From the NCBI RefSeq assembly GCF_001680005.1, contig NC_033567.1, positions 124,001 through 188,000 on the forward strand: a stretch of DNA of 64,000 bases. Reading direction: 5' to 3'. The notes beneath the pieces are model-generated. The model ran no database searches. It saw nothing but the letters and a program-made list of their open reading frames with translations, and was not told the DNA's origin. The position numbers and the translations under genes are program-made. This document shows, in pieces, positions 23,754-34,600 of this stretch. The stretch's first letter is position 1; the number at the start of each line of letters is the position of its first letter. This DNA comes from Plasmodium coatneyi (lineage: Eukaryota; Apicomplexa; Aconoidasida; Haemosporida; Plasmodiidae).

Positions 23754-23876
23754 TTCCTCTTCTCTACCTTCATGTGCGCATGTGCTTTCGTGTACTATGA
23801 GTACTGGAATCACTCCTGCTTCCACCAAGGCAATGTGTACAAGTTTTCTATGAACGCCCCAGGGAGCATTAATTAA

Positions 23877-24089
23877 ATGACGTCCTTCCTAGATGTCCAG
23901 AGGAAACAAAATCCCCGAGAGGAGTTTTACAGGAACCTTCACAATACCCTTTACAATACCCTTCACGAGGTGAACATGTCGACCCTGAACTTCGCATCGA
24001 ACTCCCTCAATGCAGAGTTTCAGAGCGCAATTTTGAAAAACTTCAATGAAATGTTTTCCGCCAAAAATGTGAAGAAGTATGCTCAATAA
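23877..24089 (+). CDS. Small hypothetical protein, 70 aa
   Basis: An ATG-to-stop frame 124 bp after the PITP stop reads MTSFLDVQRKQNPREEFYRN and continues as a hydrophilic, likely helical product with no low-complexity bias. The DNA is less AT-rich than its flanks, like coding sequence. I recognise no family. It could be a real small gene, a downstream exon of the PITP transcript or chance. Confidence 0.35.
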   Translation: MTSFLDVQRKQNPREEFYRNLHNTLYNTLHEVNMSTLNFASNSLNAEFQSAILKNFNEMFSAKNVKKYAQ

Positions 24090-25903
24090 AATGGACAACT
24101 CATAAGGGAAATAAAGGAGAAGAACTGAATGGATCTTAAAATGAAGGAAGATCCTTTACTTCGATCGAATTAACTCACAATCATGTGAAGCGTTTTCTTT
24201 TTTTTTTTTTTTTTTTTAAATAAAAATAAGAGTAAGAAGGGAAAGTATGTAAAATTGCACAGTTATGCACTGTTTCCATAAGTGCGCGTACATTTGCTTT
24301 TTGAACCCCTGGGAGCGCGCAGCTTCGCCGGCAATGCAACAGCTCCCCTTTATTTCCTTCATCCGAATTACCCTTTGGTATATATGCTCATATTTGATCC
24401 TACAACTTTCTAATTAAATTTTACCTTACCTTATCGTTCTCATTGAATCACTCTCATCTGCTCAATCCTTTCATTTCCTTTTTTTTTTTTTTTGTGTTAT
24501 CCCCTATATCCTTTACACCGCATACATATGCCTTTTCGTTTCTTTTTTTTTCTTGTTGCGCGTAGACGGGAATGTATTCGTTCCTAATTGTGTGTGTTAT
24601 TTGGTCATTCATATCTGGTCTTTCTGTTTCCCGTCTCTACGTGTTGCTGCTGTTTTATTCATCATCACGTTTGCGTATGCTTCTGCTTCTGTTTTCACCA
24701 CTTTAACCACATAAATCAGATTAATAATTTTTATTTTCCCATTTCATTTATTTTTTTTTTTTTAATTTTTGAACCCCCTCTCCCGATAAGGCATACATTT
24801 CGGTGCGTGGCATGGCAGCTATGCTTTGATGATAAGCAAACATTTTAAACCATATTTTTATTTCAGTACAGCTGAATCGTAGCATTTGCTTATTTTGCAC
24901 TTTTTTTTTTCCTTTCCGCACGCTTCCATTCCGGCTCTGCAGTTACTGGTGATGATATTGTGAAAATATGACGAACACAGTTAAAATGAAAACTGTAAAA
25001 ATGTGTAAACTGTAAAATGTGAACACCGTTAAAATGAAAACTGTAAAAAATGTGAACACCGTTAAAATGAAAACTGTGTAAAATGTGAACACCGTTAAAA
25101 TGAAAACTGTAAAAAATGTGAACACCGTTAAAATGAAAACTGTGTAAAATGTGAACACAGTTAAAATGAAAAACTGTGTAAAAAATTTGAACGCAGTTAA
25201 AATGAAAATTGTGAAAGGAAAACTGTAACATGTGAACACAGTTAAAATGAAAACTGTGTAAAATTTGGACACAGTTAATAATGTGCAAACGATAAATTAA
25301 CAATCGCGTAGCAGAAAAGTGCAAAAAAAGATTTCCGTTATTGTTCCCGTCTCTGCTCTGCGAAAAAAGTGCAACGTGCACCAGCGAGCGCGCGCAAAGC
25401 GAAATGATACCGCGTAAAATATTACAAAAAAAAAAAGAAAAAGAAAAAAAAAAAAAAAAAGAACACCATCAATGAAATTAATGTTGCGAAAAAAAAAAAT
25501 TAATAATTCAAGGCACAAAAAAAAAAGATTGAAAAAAAAAAAACAAACAAACAAAATTATTAAAAAAAAATTAATTAAATAAAAAATAGTAACAATACAA
25601 AAAATAATTCGTAAAGACTAAAACAAAAATATGTGCGCGTACATACGTACAAATATATGTGCAAACTAAGGTGTGCTGAACAAATTTGTGCACACGTTTA
25701 TAGTGTACGCTACTTATAATTTAAGGCAATATTCCTTCAAATTGCATGCACATATATATGGAATTTTTTCCCTTTCCCGTCATATTCTATAATTATTTCG
25801 ATTATGTACCCCATAATTGAAGGAAATCATTAAACATTTTTCCACACACACAGAGAACACATATTCTGTGTATATTATCTGTAATTCATGAGTAGGAGCA
25901 GCA
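24090..25903. other. Intergenic with minisatellite
   Basis: AT-rich with poly-T and poly-A tracts and the 33-bp minisatellite at 24959-25280. No gene was seen. Confidence 0.6.
24959..25280. repeat. About 33-bp minisatellite
   Basis: Nine or so units of gtgaacaccgttaaaatgaa plus aactgtaaaaaat, alternating between aactgtaaaaaat and aactgtgtaaaat versions (a higher-order dimer). It keeps false open frames of Phe/Thr/Val on the minus strand. Confidence 0.88.
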
Positions 25904-27832
25904 TTACATACGATGATAACTTATATTCCTCCGGGGATTTGGTGTATTTGTTTTTCTTTTTCCTCTGTGTTGCTCATTATATATAGTTGAATTGTCTGTA
26001 GAGTCAAATGTTGAGTCTGTTGTGTAATCAACGTCCGAACCTCCTCTAAAAATTTCTGTTGAATATTCGGTGTAGTAATCGGTAGAATCGTCGTCGTTCT
26101 TTTCCATATTCAAATTCCATTCAGCGAATCTTCTCTTCCTTCTGAGGGACTTATTTTCTCTAGAGAATAATGGAGTATACTGAAATAGGACGGGTAGAAA
26201 TAGGTACAAAGAATATGTAAAACAGCTTATTCTATTACTATTTTAGGTACAAATAAGTATTAATGAATGATATAATGTATATTTTCTTATTATAATTTTA
26301 CTTTATAAAGGAAGACACCAAGCAATGGTAACCCTATTGCTGCTGCTGCTGTTCCAATAGCAGGAGGGATGATAGTGGAAAGGGGGGATGGCAAACCACC
26401 CAATTCTAGTTCACCTACTTCAGTTGCTACGAGAGGTGTTGTCTGAGCTTCAGTTGTTGCGAGCTGTGTTATGGCGACTGTGCCCCTCTGGTCACCTATG
26501 CATAAAAAATATGGAAAGAAAAAGCAGTTAGTGGTATCCGTCTGCTCAGATGTGAATACAACGTTGTAATTTTGAAGGTGTACTGTGGTATATGTTCCAT
26601 TTTTATATTTGTTCTCTTTTCTTTCCCCTTGGGGTAATAATAATATATACACTTTTGGATTATACTTTTGTATTAAACATATTTGTTATTATGCACTTTA
26701 CCTTCCACTTCATTCGCCCTACCTACTTCACCTTTCGGACCTGCTTCACCACTATCACCTGTAGGACCCTCCTGATCTTGTAGACCTGGTAGACCTAAAA
26801 AAGGGGAAAGCAGAAAATGTGTAAAGTATAATGGAGGAAAATGACCAACCTAGGATGGTGTGATGGGTGCACCACGTGTGGGGGTGGAGCAGGTGCTCCC
26901 TTTTTTGCATATGACCCTTAAGCTACATCTTTAGCTTCCGTAATTGCCTCATTTATACCAATTCTCTCACCCGTTTCATCTGCTTTTTCTTCGTTCGAAC
27001 CTGGGGTTTCTTCAGCTGGAGGCGCCTCCATTTGCTTTTGCTGTTGTTGTTGTTCATTCCCTACTGTTGTACCAACACTCCTCTGTTCTGGCGTACAATC
27101 TTCCTTCTTTTTTCGGTTCCTATTTATTAATTCCATAACTTTCGTATTCTTCTGTATCATATGAAGAATAATTGCTAACATAGGCTTATTCAATACTTTC
27201 ATATGTTCCAACTGTCTATAGGTACATTCCTTACATTGGGATTCTGCATTAGAGGAACCCCCCTGGTTTTTCATTATACCAAGTGCACTCTCTATAACAT
27301 TATTTGCCGTTTCACAGTGCGCACCCTGGTATTCATATAACCACGTGTTCATTACAGCACATCGTACATAATCCTCCATTTCTTCATTAGCATGTCCTTT
27401 ACCACATTTACCCTTGCTCATTCCTTTTATTCTACTTAAGCCCCTTAAAATGAATGCACAAACCTTCTTCTCCTGATCTGTCATACTTTCTGCTCCCACC
27501 TTCATTCTTCCACATTCATTTTCATAAGTGTCCCCACTACTTCCCTCATTCATTTTCCGAAGGAACTCATCCACCCAAAACACTATTTTCGCAGCCAGTG
27601 CTGCCTGTAAGTTTGAGAAATATTATTATAAATGTTCTACGTGTATTATGTTTTTATTCTTACTAGGAAATAATAACATAATCCGTAACGGAAACATGCT
27701 TTTCTTTTATATGAAATCTATATTAAATTGTTATACCTCCTTGGCACCGGGCTTTGTCCACCTATATCCTACTTCCTTGTACCATTTATCCCTTAATGGG
27801 CCGAATACTTCATCCTCGCCCATCGAAGACAT
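25904..27832 (-). CDS. Chimeric SICA-like / KIR-like surface protein with collagen-like exon
   Basis: Five exons: 27737-27832, 26971-27604, 26702-26794, 26302-26495 and 25904-26179; 430 aa. Junction phases are 0, 1, 1, 0 and all GT-AG. Residues 1-243 are SICA-type: start MSSMGEDEVFGPLRDKWYKE, then AALAAKIVFWVDEFLRKM, CAFILRGLSRIKGM, a CAVMNTWLYEY stretch and CKECTY, with eight cysteines. Exon 3 (residues 244-274) is mostly Gly-X-Y triplets. Exon 4 gives a Thr-rich stalk with ITQLATTEAQ and a membrane segment (AIGLPLLGVFLYK). Exon 5 is a KIR tail (YTPLFSRENKSLRRKRR, DST repeats, end NISYHRM). A short type II SICAvar is the alternative name, but the tail is KIR and not SICA C-terminal. The product is probably exported to the infected-cell membrane. 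Confidence 0.8.
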
Positions 27833-28892
27833 TTTTTACCACTACTCAATAATTCTATCACTTATAACATAAGAATAGTATTCTATCAAGTACTATGTGT
27901 ACAACAGAAGGTAAATACTTTCTTCTTCCATTCTTCCTTGCGAGAATATTTTTTTTTCCTTCTTTTTTTTTCCTCCTTTTTTTTTCCTCCTTTTTTTTCC
28001 TCTATTTTTTTATATTAATTTTCCTCATTCTTTTGCTGCTTTTTTCTTTTTTTTCTTTTTCATTTTTTGTTATGTACTCTTTTTTTTTTTAGTGTTTAGG
28101 GTTCTGGGTGTTTGTTTCAGGATGTTTGGTTCAGGGCTTTAGGGTTTAGGGTTTAGGTTTTTGCATTTTAGGGATGTGTATGTATGATTTCGCACCTTGG
28201 GGTGTAGGGTTGAGTGTATAGGAACAACAATGTAGCCTGGTATTTAGCTGTTTTAGGGTGTAGGGACAGTAGTCTGGTCTGGTATTTCGCTACTTATGGA
28301 GCAGTATGCATCTAAAGTGTGCATATAGAATAAAAAAAAAAGAAAGAAAAAAAAAAAAAAATTTAATATTAGAAGAAAAGAAGAAGGAAAAAAAAACAAA
28401 AAAAAAAGTTGTCGGCGCTGTTTTTGTGTACACATTTTAAGAACTTTCATACATGATAAAACAATGTTTGATATTGTTACTGCAGAACTGTGTAGCAGGT
28501 ATAAAATTTATTCGCTGCATTTTTTTAATGCAAAAAATGTGTGTCCATGAAAGTACACACACAGCTTCGTCGTTCGATGATTCCTCAACCAACGAGGTTG
28601 CGCTCCGGTCAGGTTGTTACGCAAACCCATAAGGTGTAATCTCCATGGTGGAGATGCGATAGATTACGCAACGATCGGGTTTCTATGCGATTCCTGTATC
28701 CCGTACGGGAAACGGGGGTATGGGTATATCCTTGACGTGGAAGCAAACAAAAAAAAAAAAGTCAAACTACTCCTTCCTCCTCTTTGTTCTTTTAACCGCT
28801 GATGTGTATTCTCTCAACTTGGAAGATGAGGCACATCAAATATTGCATATGCACATTGTATGGAACATTCTTTCGCTTCCCCCCTTCCCTCC
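27833..28892. other. Intergenic with telomere-like and GC-richer tracts
   Basis: A long T-rich tract (27940-28090) leads into telomere-like DNA (28090-28270). This is followed by A-rich DNA and an unusually GC-rich stretch at about 28555-28745. No supported gene. Confidence 0.6.
28090..28270 (+). repeat. Degenerate interstitial telomere-like repeat
   Basis: Contains ggctttagggtttagggttt and scattered gtttaggg, ttttaggg and gtgtaggg units. It includes tatgatttcgcaccttgggg, related to the SICAvar intron tract at 2765-2835. Confidence 0.75.
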
Positions 28893-30844
28893 TTATGATG
28901 ATGTACTGTATAAAGAAGAGCAAGAATCATCCTCCATAACATCATTCTCCATTGAATGGTCCTCTGCTGCGGAGTCGTCCACTGTTGTGGAAGACACTAT
29001 GGAGCTGCCTTCTTTGGAATATTCTGTTGCTGAATCACTGCACGCTAATGATGTGTTCAATTCATCTTCGATGGTAGATCTTCTCTTTCTTCTTTTACTT
29101 TTAGGGGACTTCTTCTTCTTTCCACGGAATAAAGAAGTGTACTGAAGAAAAAAGAAGGGGCGAATATACGGGGAAGGGTTGGGAAGCATGTATCACGCAC
29201 GCATAATAACTTATTTTGCATCTTCCTCCCCTTTTTAAAGAGAATAATGTAATTATATGGTACTATTCATACAGGCATTTGTACAATAGCAATTTTACCT
29301 TGCACAGGAGAAGGGCAATGGAGATAAATACTGTCACAACCCATGTAGCAAATAAAATAGGAGTGGTTGGGATAGTTATGCCCTCCGTTACATCTATGCT
29401 TAGATCTACAGCAGTGTTACTACTTTGTTCAGATGTCCAAGTTTCCGTTACTGCGAGTTGTGTTGTTTGGACTTCCGGTTCCAAAAAGGGAGGTTTTGCA
29501 CCATTGTGGTGGCTGCTGGAATCACCCCTACCATTGAGGCTGCTCTCTGGTGCTTTGGCTGGGAATTTTTCTACAGGAGCTGGAGTGGCCGTTTCAGCAG
29601 GTTTTATTCCTTCAGGTTCTGGTGCTGATGGGGTTGTTCCTTCAGATGTTGTTCCTTCAGATGTTGTTCCTTCGGATGTTGTTCCTTCAGGTGCTGTTTC
29701 TACAGGTGGCGGTGCTGCAGGGGTCGACGTTGGTGTTGTTGTTGGTATTGGTGATGTTGGTGGTTGTGCTTGTGCTGGTGTTACTGGTTGTACTGGAGGT
29801 GCTGTTTCTTCAAATGTTCCTTCAGCAGGTGGAGTCTCCTGTTGAGGTTGTTCATTATCTGAAAAAGGGAATAATTGGTATTAGTCATTTGTGTAATCAT
29901 GGATCACTGAAGCCGAGTGTAGGGTGAATGCATAAAGGGGGTGCACCTCCTTGTATTTGTTTCTTCTTTCCCTTGATCTGAGGATGTTTCTACGGTTGCA
30001 TCCTTCAGTTTTTCACTTTCTAAAGGAGTCAGCCTACCTTTCAACTCGGATAATATTTCTGATGGGTCTTTAAGTGTCCTATCAGCGTTACGTAATATCT
30101 CTTGAATTTTGGTACAGTACTCGCTTCCACGATTGTTCGGGCCCTTACACCTGTTGTTCCAGTCTCTGTCTCTATAGGTATCATTAGCCTCCTTCAGGAA
30201 ATTTCTGTATTCTTCACCACATGGCTCACCTTCCGTACGTATTCTTCTTTCCAGCTCATTGTAGTCCTGTGTATAGTAGTATAGAGCTCTTAGGCGTCCG
30301 AACTCCTCTGGCGTCACATTTGGGAAGGTCTTTGTGCAATTGTCTATATTTTTCCATATCTGTAACTTCTCATAAATATTTTTCATAACTTCCCGTCGGA
30401 CGGATGCATCGCTCTTCAATTCACGGAATAGTATTTCCCCTAGCCAGTAGTAAAAGAGGTTACAGTATGTAGATTTGTCCCCCTGTCCTGCTGTATGTAC
30501 ATAACACCAGGCATTCATAATTTTCGGTACTTCTTTCTCCACTGAAGGATATTTTTGCACTGCAGCCTCTAAAGCGCTTTTTCTTGTGACGCTGCAACCT
30601 TTACATTCATTATTATTCAGTGCTTTCTCCTTAAGTTCTTTATATCGGGATTGGGAGCTTCCCTCCCACCAGCAGTTTTCCTACAGTATTTAGTGGATGT
30701 GCACATATGCGTTATATGGCGCATATATATGCATATACTGATATATACTTCAGTATATATTACATATTTACATGATATACTTATATATGAGACAATCTAC
30801 ATTTATTCTTATTGTTTTATAACATTTATTCTTACCGTTGACAT
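28893..30844 (-). CDS. KIR: KIR-like protein with Pro/Thr-rich stalk exon
   Basis: Exon 1 30836-30844 (MST, donor gtaaga); exon 2 from 30680; exon 3 to 29299; exon 4 28893-29141. Exon 2 is a KIR ectodomain: ENCWWEGSSQSRYKEL, NAWCYVHTAG, CNLFYYWLGE, YYYTQDYNEL and paired cysteines. Exon 3 is Pro/Thr/Glu-rich with four EGTTS units, then VQTTQLAVTETW, homologous to ITQLATTEAQ in the neighbouring chimera, and a membrane segment (TWVVTVFISIALLLCK). Exon 4 is a KIR-like tail starting YTSLFRGKKKK. The exon 2 to 3 junction is unclear. A gatcaag site matching the SICAvar donor reads GG instead of GT at 29971. An in-frame alternative uses donor 29993 (gtagaa) with acceptor before 29838, giving 494 aa. 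The gene may be splice-damaged. Confidence 0.78.
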
Positions 30845-33800
30845 TTTCTTCCTTCCTAAATTTTTGGTATAGATTCTCTTCCTTAATATTTATGTGTATA
30901 TTCTCCAATATATAATATATAGTCACTCTTACACCTGTATTTTCTTTGTTTTCTTCCCCCTATTTCTGAATTGAACATACACATGAGTATACTACTTCAA
31001 TTCTTCACTATATAACTACATTCTATAATAGCGCACATACGGAATTTCCATTCCTCCTCCTTATTTTAAATATTTATATATTCCTTCTCACCTTGCTTTT
31101 TATGAAGTATAATTCACTCCAGAATTTAGATTATACGAATATGTACATATTATTATTTTTCATGTAACTTGCCTGTGAAGTATATTAATTCGTTCAATAT
31201 ACATAAGGTGGGAAGGCGGAAGGGAAAAAAAATGGGAAGAAGATGATGATGAGATGACGAATACAATGATGGTAATTTGGCAAGTTTGTAAGTTAGAGAT
31301 AGGAAACGCAGCGGTTGTGCGGTATATATTTCTCTTTTTTTTGATTTTCTCCTTCCTTCTTTTACTTCTCCTTATATTATTGTAATTTGTGTGAGGTTCC
31401 TGGGTGTACTCTAAAAAATTAATTTTTTTTTTGATATAAATTCCATGTTTACATACATAGCACTGTATAAAAACGAAACCTAGAAATATGCTATATAACT
31501 TCGTGTATTGCGCATATTGCAAGAATATAATATGGACTACGGACAACTATAGTGTATATTATCTTCTGTATGGGCATAAGAACTTCCTAGTTCGCCCTTT
31601 TTTTCCCCATCAAGGTTAACAAAACAACCTCCTTCGTTCTTCCATGCACAGGAGAAAATTAAATTTAGCTGCAGATTATTCTTAGTATACAACTGCTTGA
31701 ATAATATGACAACAGAAGGAAACTACTATCAGCATCGCCCCTTATTCGGCAGAAAAAAGAACGTCGAAACGAATTATACATAAATGTACTTTTTGTTTTT
31801 TTTTTATAAAATTATAAGAGAACAAGGGATTCTACTCAATCCATTTAAATCCATCCTATAAGATTTGAACCCTGTCATGCAGCTTAATTCACCTTCCTCT
31901 GGGGGCATGGCTCATACAAAATTTTTCCCTTATTAATTATCATCTATAACAGGAAAAATGTGCAAGGGACCCTTTTTTACATTTATTCTATTCATATCCA
32001 TAAGTTATGAATTTTTTAAGGGGCTTAAATTGTGATAATGAGGACAAAATGTGTAAAAACGTAGCTACCTCATGCACACAGAGTGTGATCAATTTCCATA
32101 TTACCATGGTGGTAATGAACATTTATTGCCAAAATGGGAAAAAAAAAGTTGGAATGGTCGGAAGGAGCACGCACATTTGTATACTTCTCACAACACGGAA
32201 TTATGCTTATTTTTTTTCATTAAAAATAAGATCGTCTGCAAGCTGCACACAAATTGAATCGAAATCGAGTGGGAAGGTCCATGTTAATATTTTAAGGAGG
32301 TAACACATAAAAAAAGGCGGGGCGAATCACCTTCGCAAACCTCCGCGCAAATTCTCGCAACTGGTAGCACTTTTCAAATGGTCCATAATTGGAATTAAAG
32401 AAAAAGAAGTTGTTAAGTTGAAAGAAATTAAAAAGATAAAAATTTTTTAAAAAAAGCAAATGAACATTTTGGATCATCAGTAAGGAAGTTGAAAACAAGT
32501 AAGAATGGAATAAAGGAATTTTTCCATTTATATTCATTACACATGAGGGTAAGCACTTCCGTGTACAATACCAAAAAAAAAAAAGAAAAAGGGAGAAATA
32601 GTAATTTTTCTTTTGTAAAAAAACAGGAGCACGTGCGGGTACGATGCAATAAGAAATAGTGTTTTGTCCAAATTCCATGGGGTGATGGATGGATTGAGGT
32701 CTTTGCCGAATTAAGCCGAACTTGGCAAGAAGGGGATGAATTTCCCTTTTTTATGGATGTGCCTTTAGTGGTACAGTAAAAACAGAAGTGAACAGTTACT
32801 TCCTCTTTTGAAGTGTCACTATTGTATTAAGTATGCACACTCCTTTGAGGAGCTTTCTCCTTGACCTTTTATACGAAGTCGCATTTTATTTTTCTGTCCA
32901 CCTTTTTTGTTAATTACTTTGTTTGTTTTTTCATTTTATGATGAACTAAAAAATTTTTTTTTTCCTTATTTTTTTTTGTTGTGTCAGTTCTTGTCCTTAT
33001 AATTTTATTTTTTTTGGTATACACAAACATGTGATGACATGGTAAAAAATTTGTGTAATTGTACAGTTCCCCTTTTTTAAGAACACTTTCTTTTGCGAAG
33101 GAGAAGCGCATGTGTGATGTGATGCGCATTGTGATGTTAGGCTAAAAATGGACAACTTTGCGCAAAAAAGGAGCGGTAAAAACACTTTCTTTTTTTTCGG
33201 TTGTTGTGCTTCCCCCTTTTTATTGTGTGTACTTGCCCCATTCTTTTTTTTAAATTTTAGAGGTAGACTTAATTCATCCTTTTTTTCCTTCCTACATTTG
33301 TATGTATGAATAATTTTATGAGGAAAGATACTCTGAAAACAGGCGCGAAAAGAAAAAAAGAAAAGTGCCGACCTTTTCAGAAGAATATTTAAAGGAAAGA
33401 AAATAAATGATATCAGTAAAATGAAAAAACAGAGGTTATATATTTTCCTGTGCTCTTTTTTTTATTCCAGAACCAATAGTTGGTATGTTTTTAATTATAT
33501 TATACAGTATATATGGCGGGTGAGGGGCGGCACGCAAAAAAAAGTTGAAGATTTCTAAAGGCTAATATCCGTTTTACTTGCAAATATGCTGTTCTCTTCA
33601 TATGTCAGACCTAGGGAGAGAAAAAACAAGACTCTCTTTCTCATGCACAAATTAGAACCCTTTGATATTTGCAAAAATATATAATTATTACCATTAAAAG
33701 TTATTTTCCAAAAAATATTCCTTATTAAATTCTATATTCCTGTTCTAAGTCCATGGTAAAATAATAAAAATGCCATTTTGTATATGGATATATAAAAACA

Positions 33801-34600
33801 AATTACAGAAAAGATCGAGAAATATAGCGCACAAAACTGTTTGTACAAAAATAAAGATCAATTTCTAGGCAGTACGTATTATATAATACAAGAGTTTGTG
33901 GAATACATAATTTGCATGGTGAACTAATTACATATACACGTACTGATTAGTACGTAAAGGGAATGGGCATATATTAGCAGAAAAGTAACTCCTCTTTTTT
34001 TGGTACATTTATAGTCCCGTAGAAAATAATTTCCATTTTACACACTTTTCCTATACTATCACTCGACTCTTCCGAATTTTGGGGGTGAACTTCCCCCTTC
34101 TGCTCCTTTTTTTTTCAAACAGTTAAAAAAAAAAAAAAAGGCTGGTTCCATGATTCTTAATTCGTATATGTACACATATAAATCACACTATCAGGTAGCA
34201 TTTTCATTACACCTTTTGGACTCCTACGTAACAGCAGAATAAATAACTTTGTTTGTTCCTTTTATTACTCGTTCTGTTATAAGACATTTTAAAAACAGCA
34301 GAATCTTCTTCTTTTCTTTTTCTTTCCTTTTACTTCTTCTACTTCTTCCTCCTCCTCATGATCTTCTTCTTCATTTATTTTTCTTTCTACGTTTCTTCTT
34401 AAAGCAGTTGTTTTTGGTGGAGCAGGGCTTAGATGTGGGCGTATGTATTTTCTTTCTAGGTATGGTTCTTCTAATTCTTCATTATTTTTAAATCATCTAT
34501 GTATGGAAGATTGCAAAAAATTGTTTTGATACATCCTCAAATATCCCTTTTGCACCGTTCTTTTCTTCTTTTTTTGTATTACACCATATGGGTGCGCGTC
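30845..34600. other. Large AT-rich intergenic region
   Basis: No supported gene. It contains a sequence at about 32165-32280 that is related to 52095-52210, poly-A/T tracts and a weak KIR-tail-like stretch on the minus strand near 31400. Confidence 0.55.
32165..32280 (+). repeat. Dispersed repeat, copy 1
   Basis: Shares gcacatttgtatact, acacggaattat, aaaataagatc and gcacacaaat in the same order and spacing with 52095-52210. It is diverged but clearly related by eye. Confidence 0.6.

Noticed and set aside
24943..25381. Minus-strand frames rich in Phe, Thr and Val
   Set aside because: They are translations of the 33-bp minisatellite, with no start context or family match.
31160..31546. Possible KIR tail exon relic on the minus strand (YTQEPHTNYNNIRRSKRRKE)
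   Set aside because: A YT start and a basic cluster resemble KIR tails, but there is no KIR membrane exon nearby and the rest is low complexity. Too weak to annotate.
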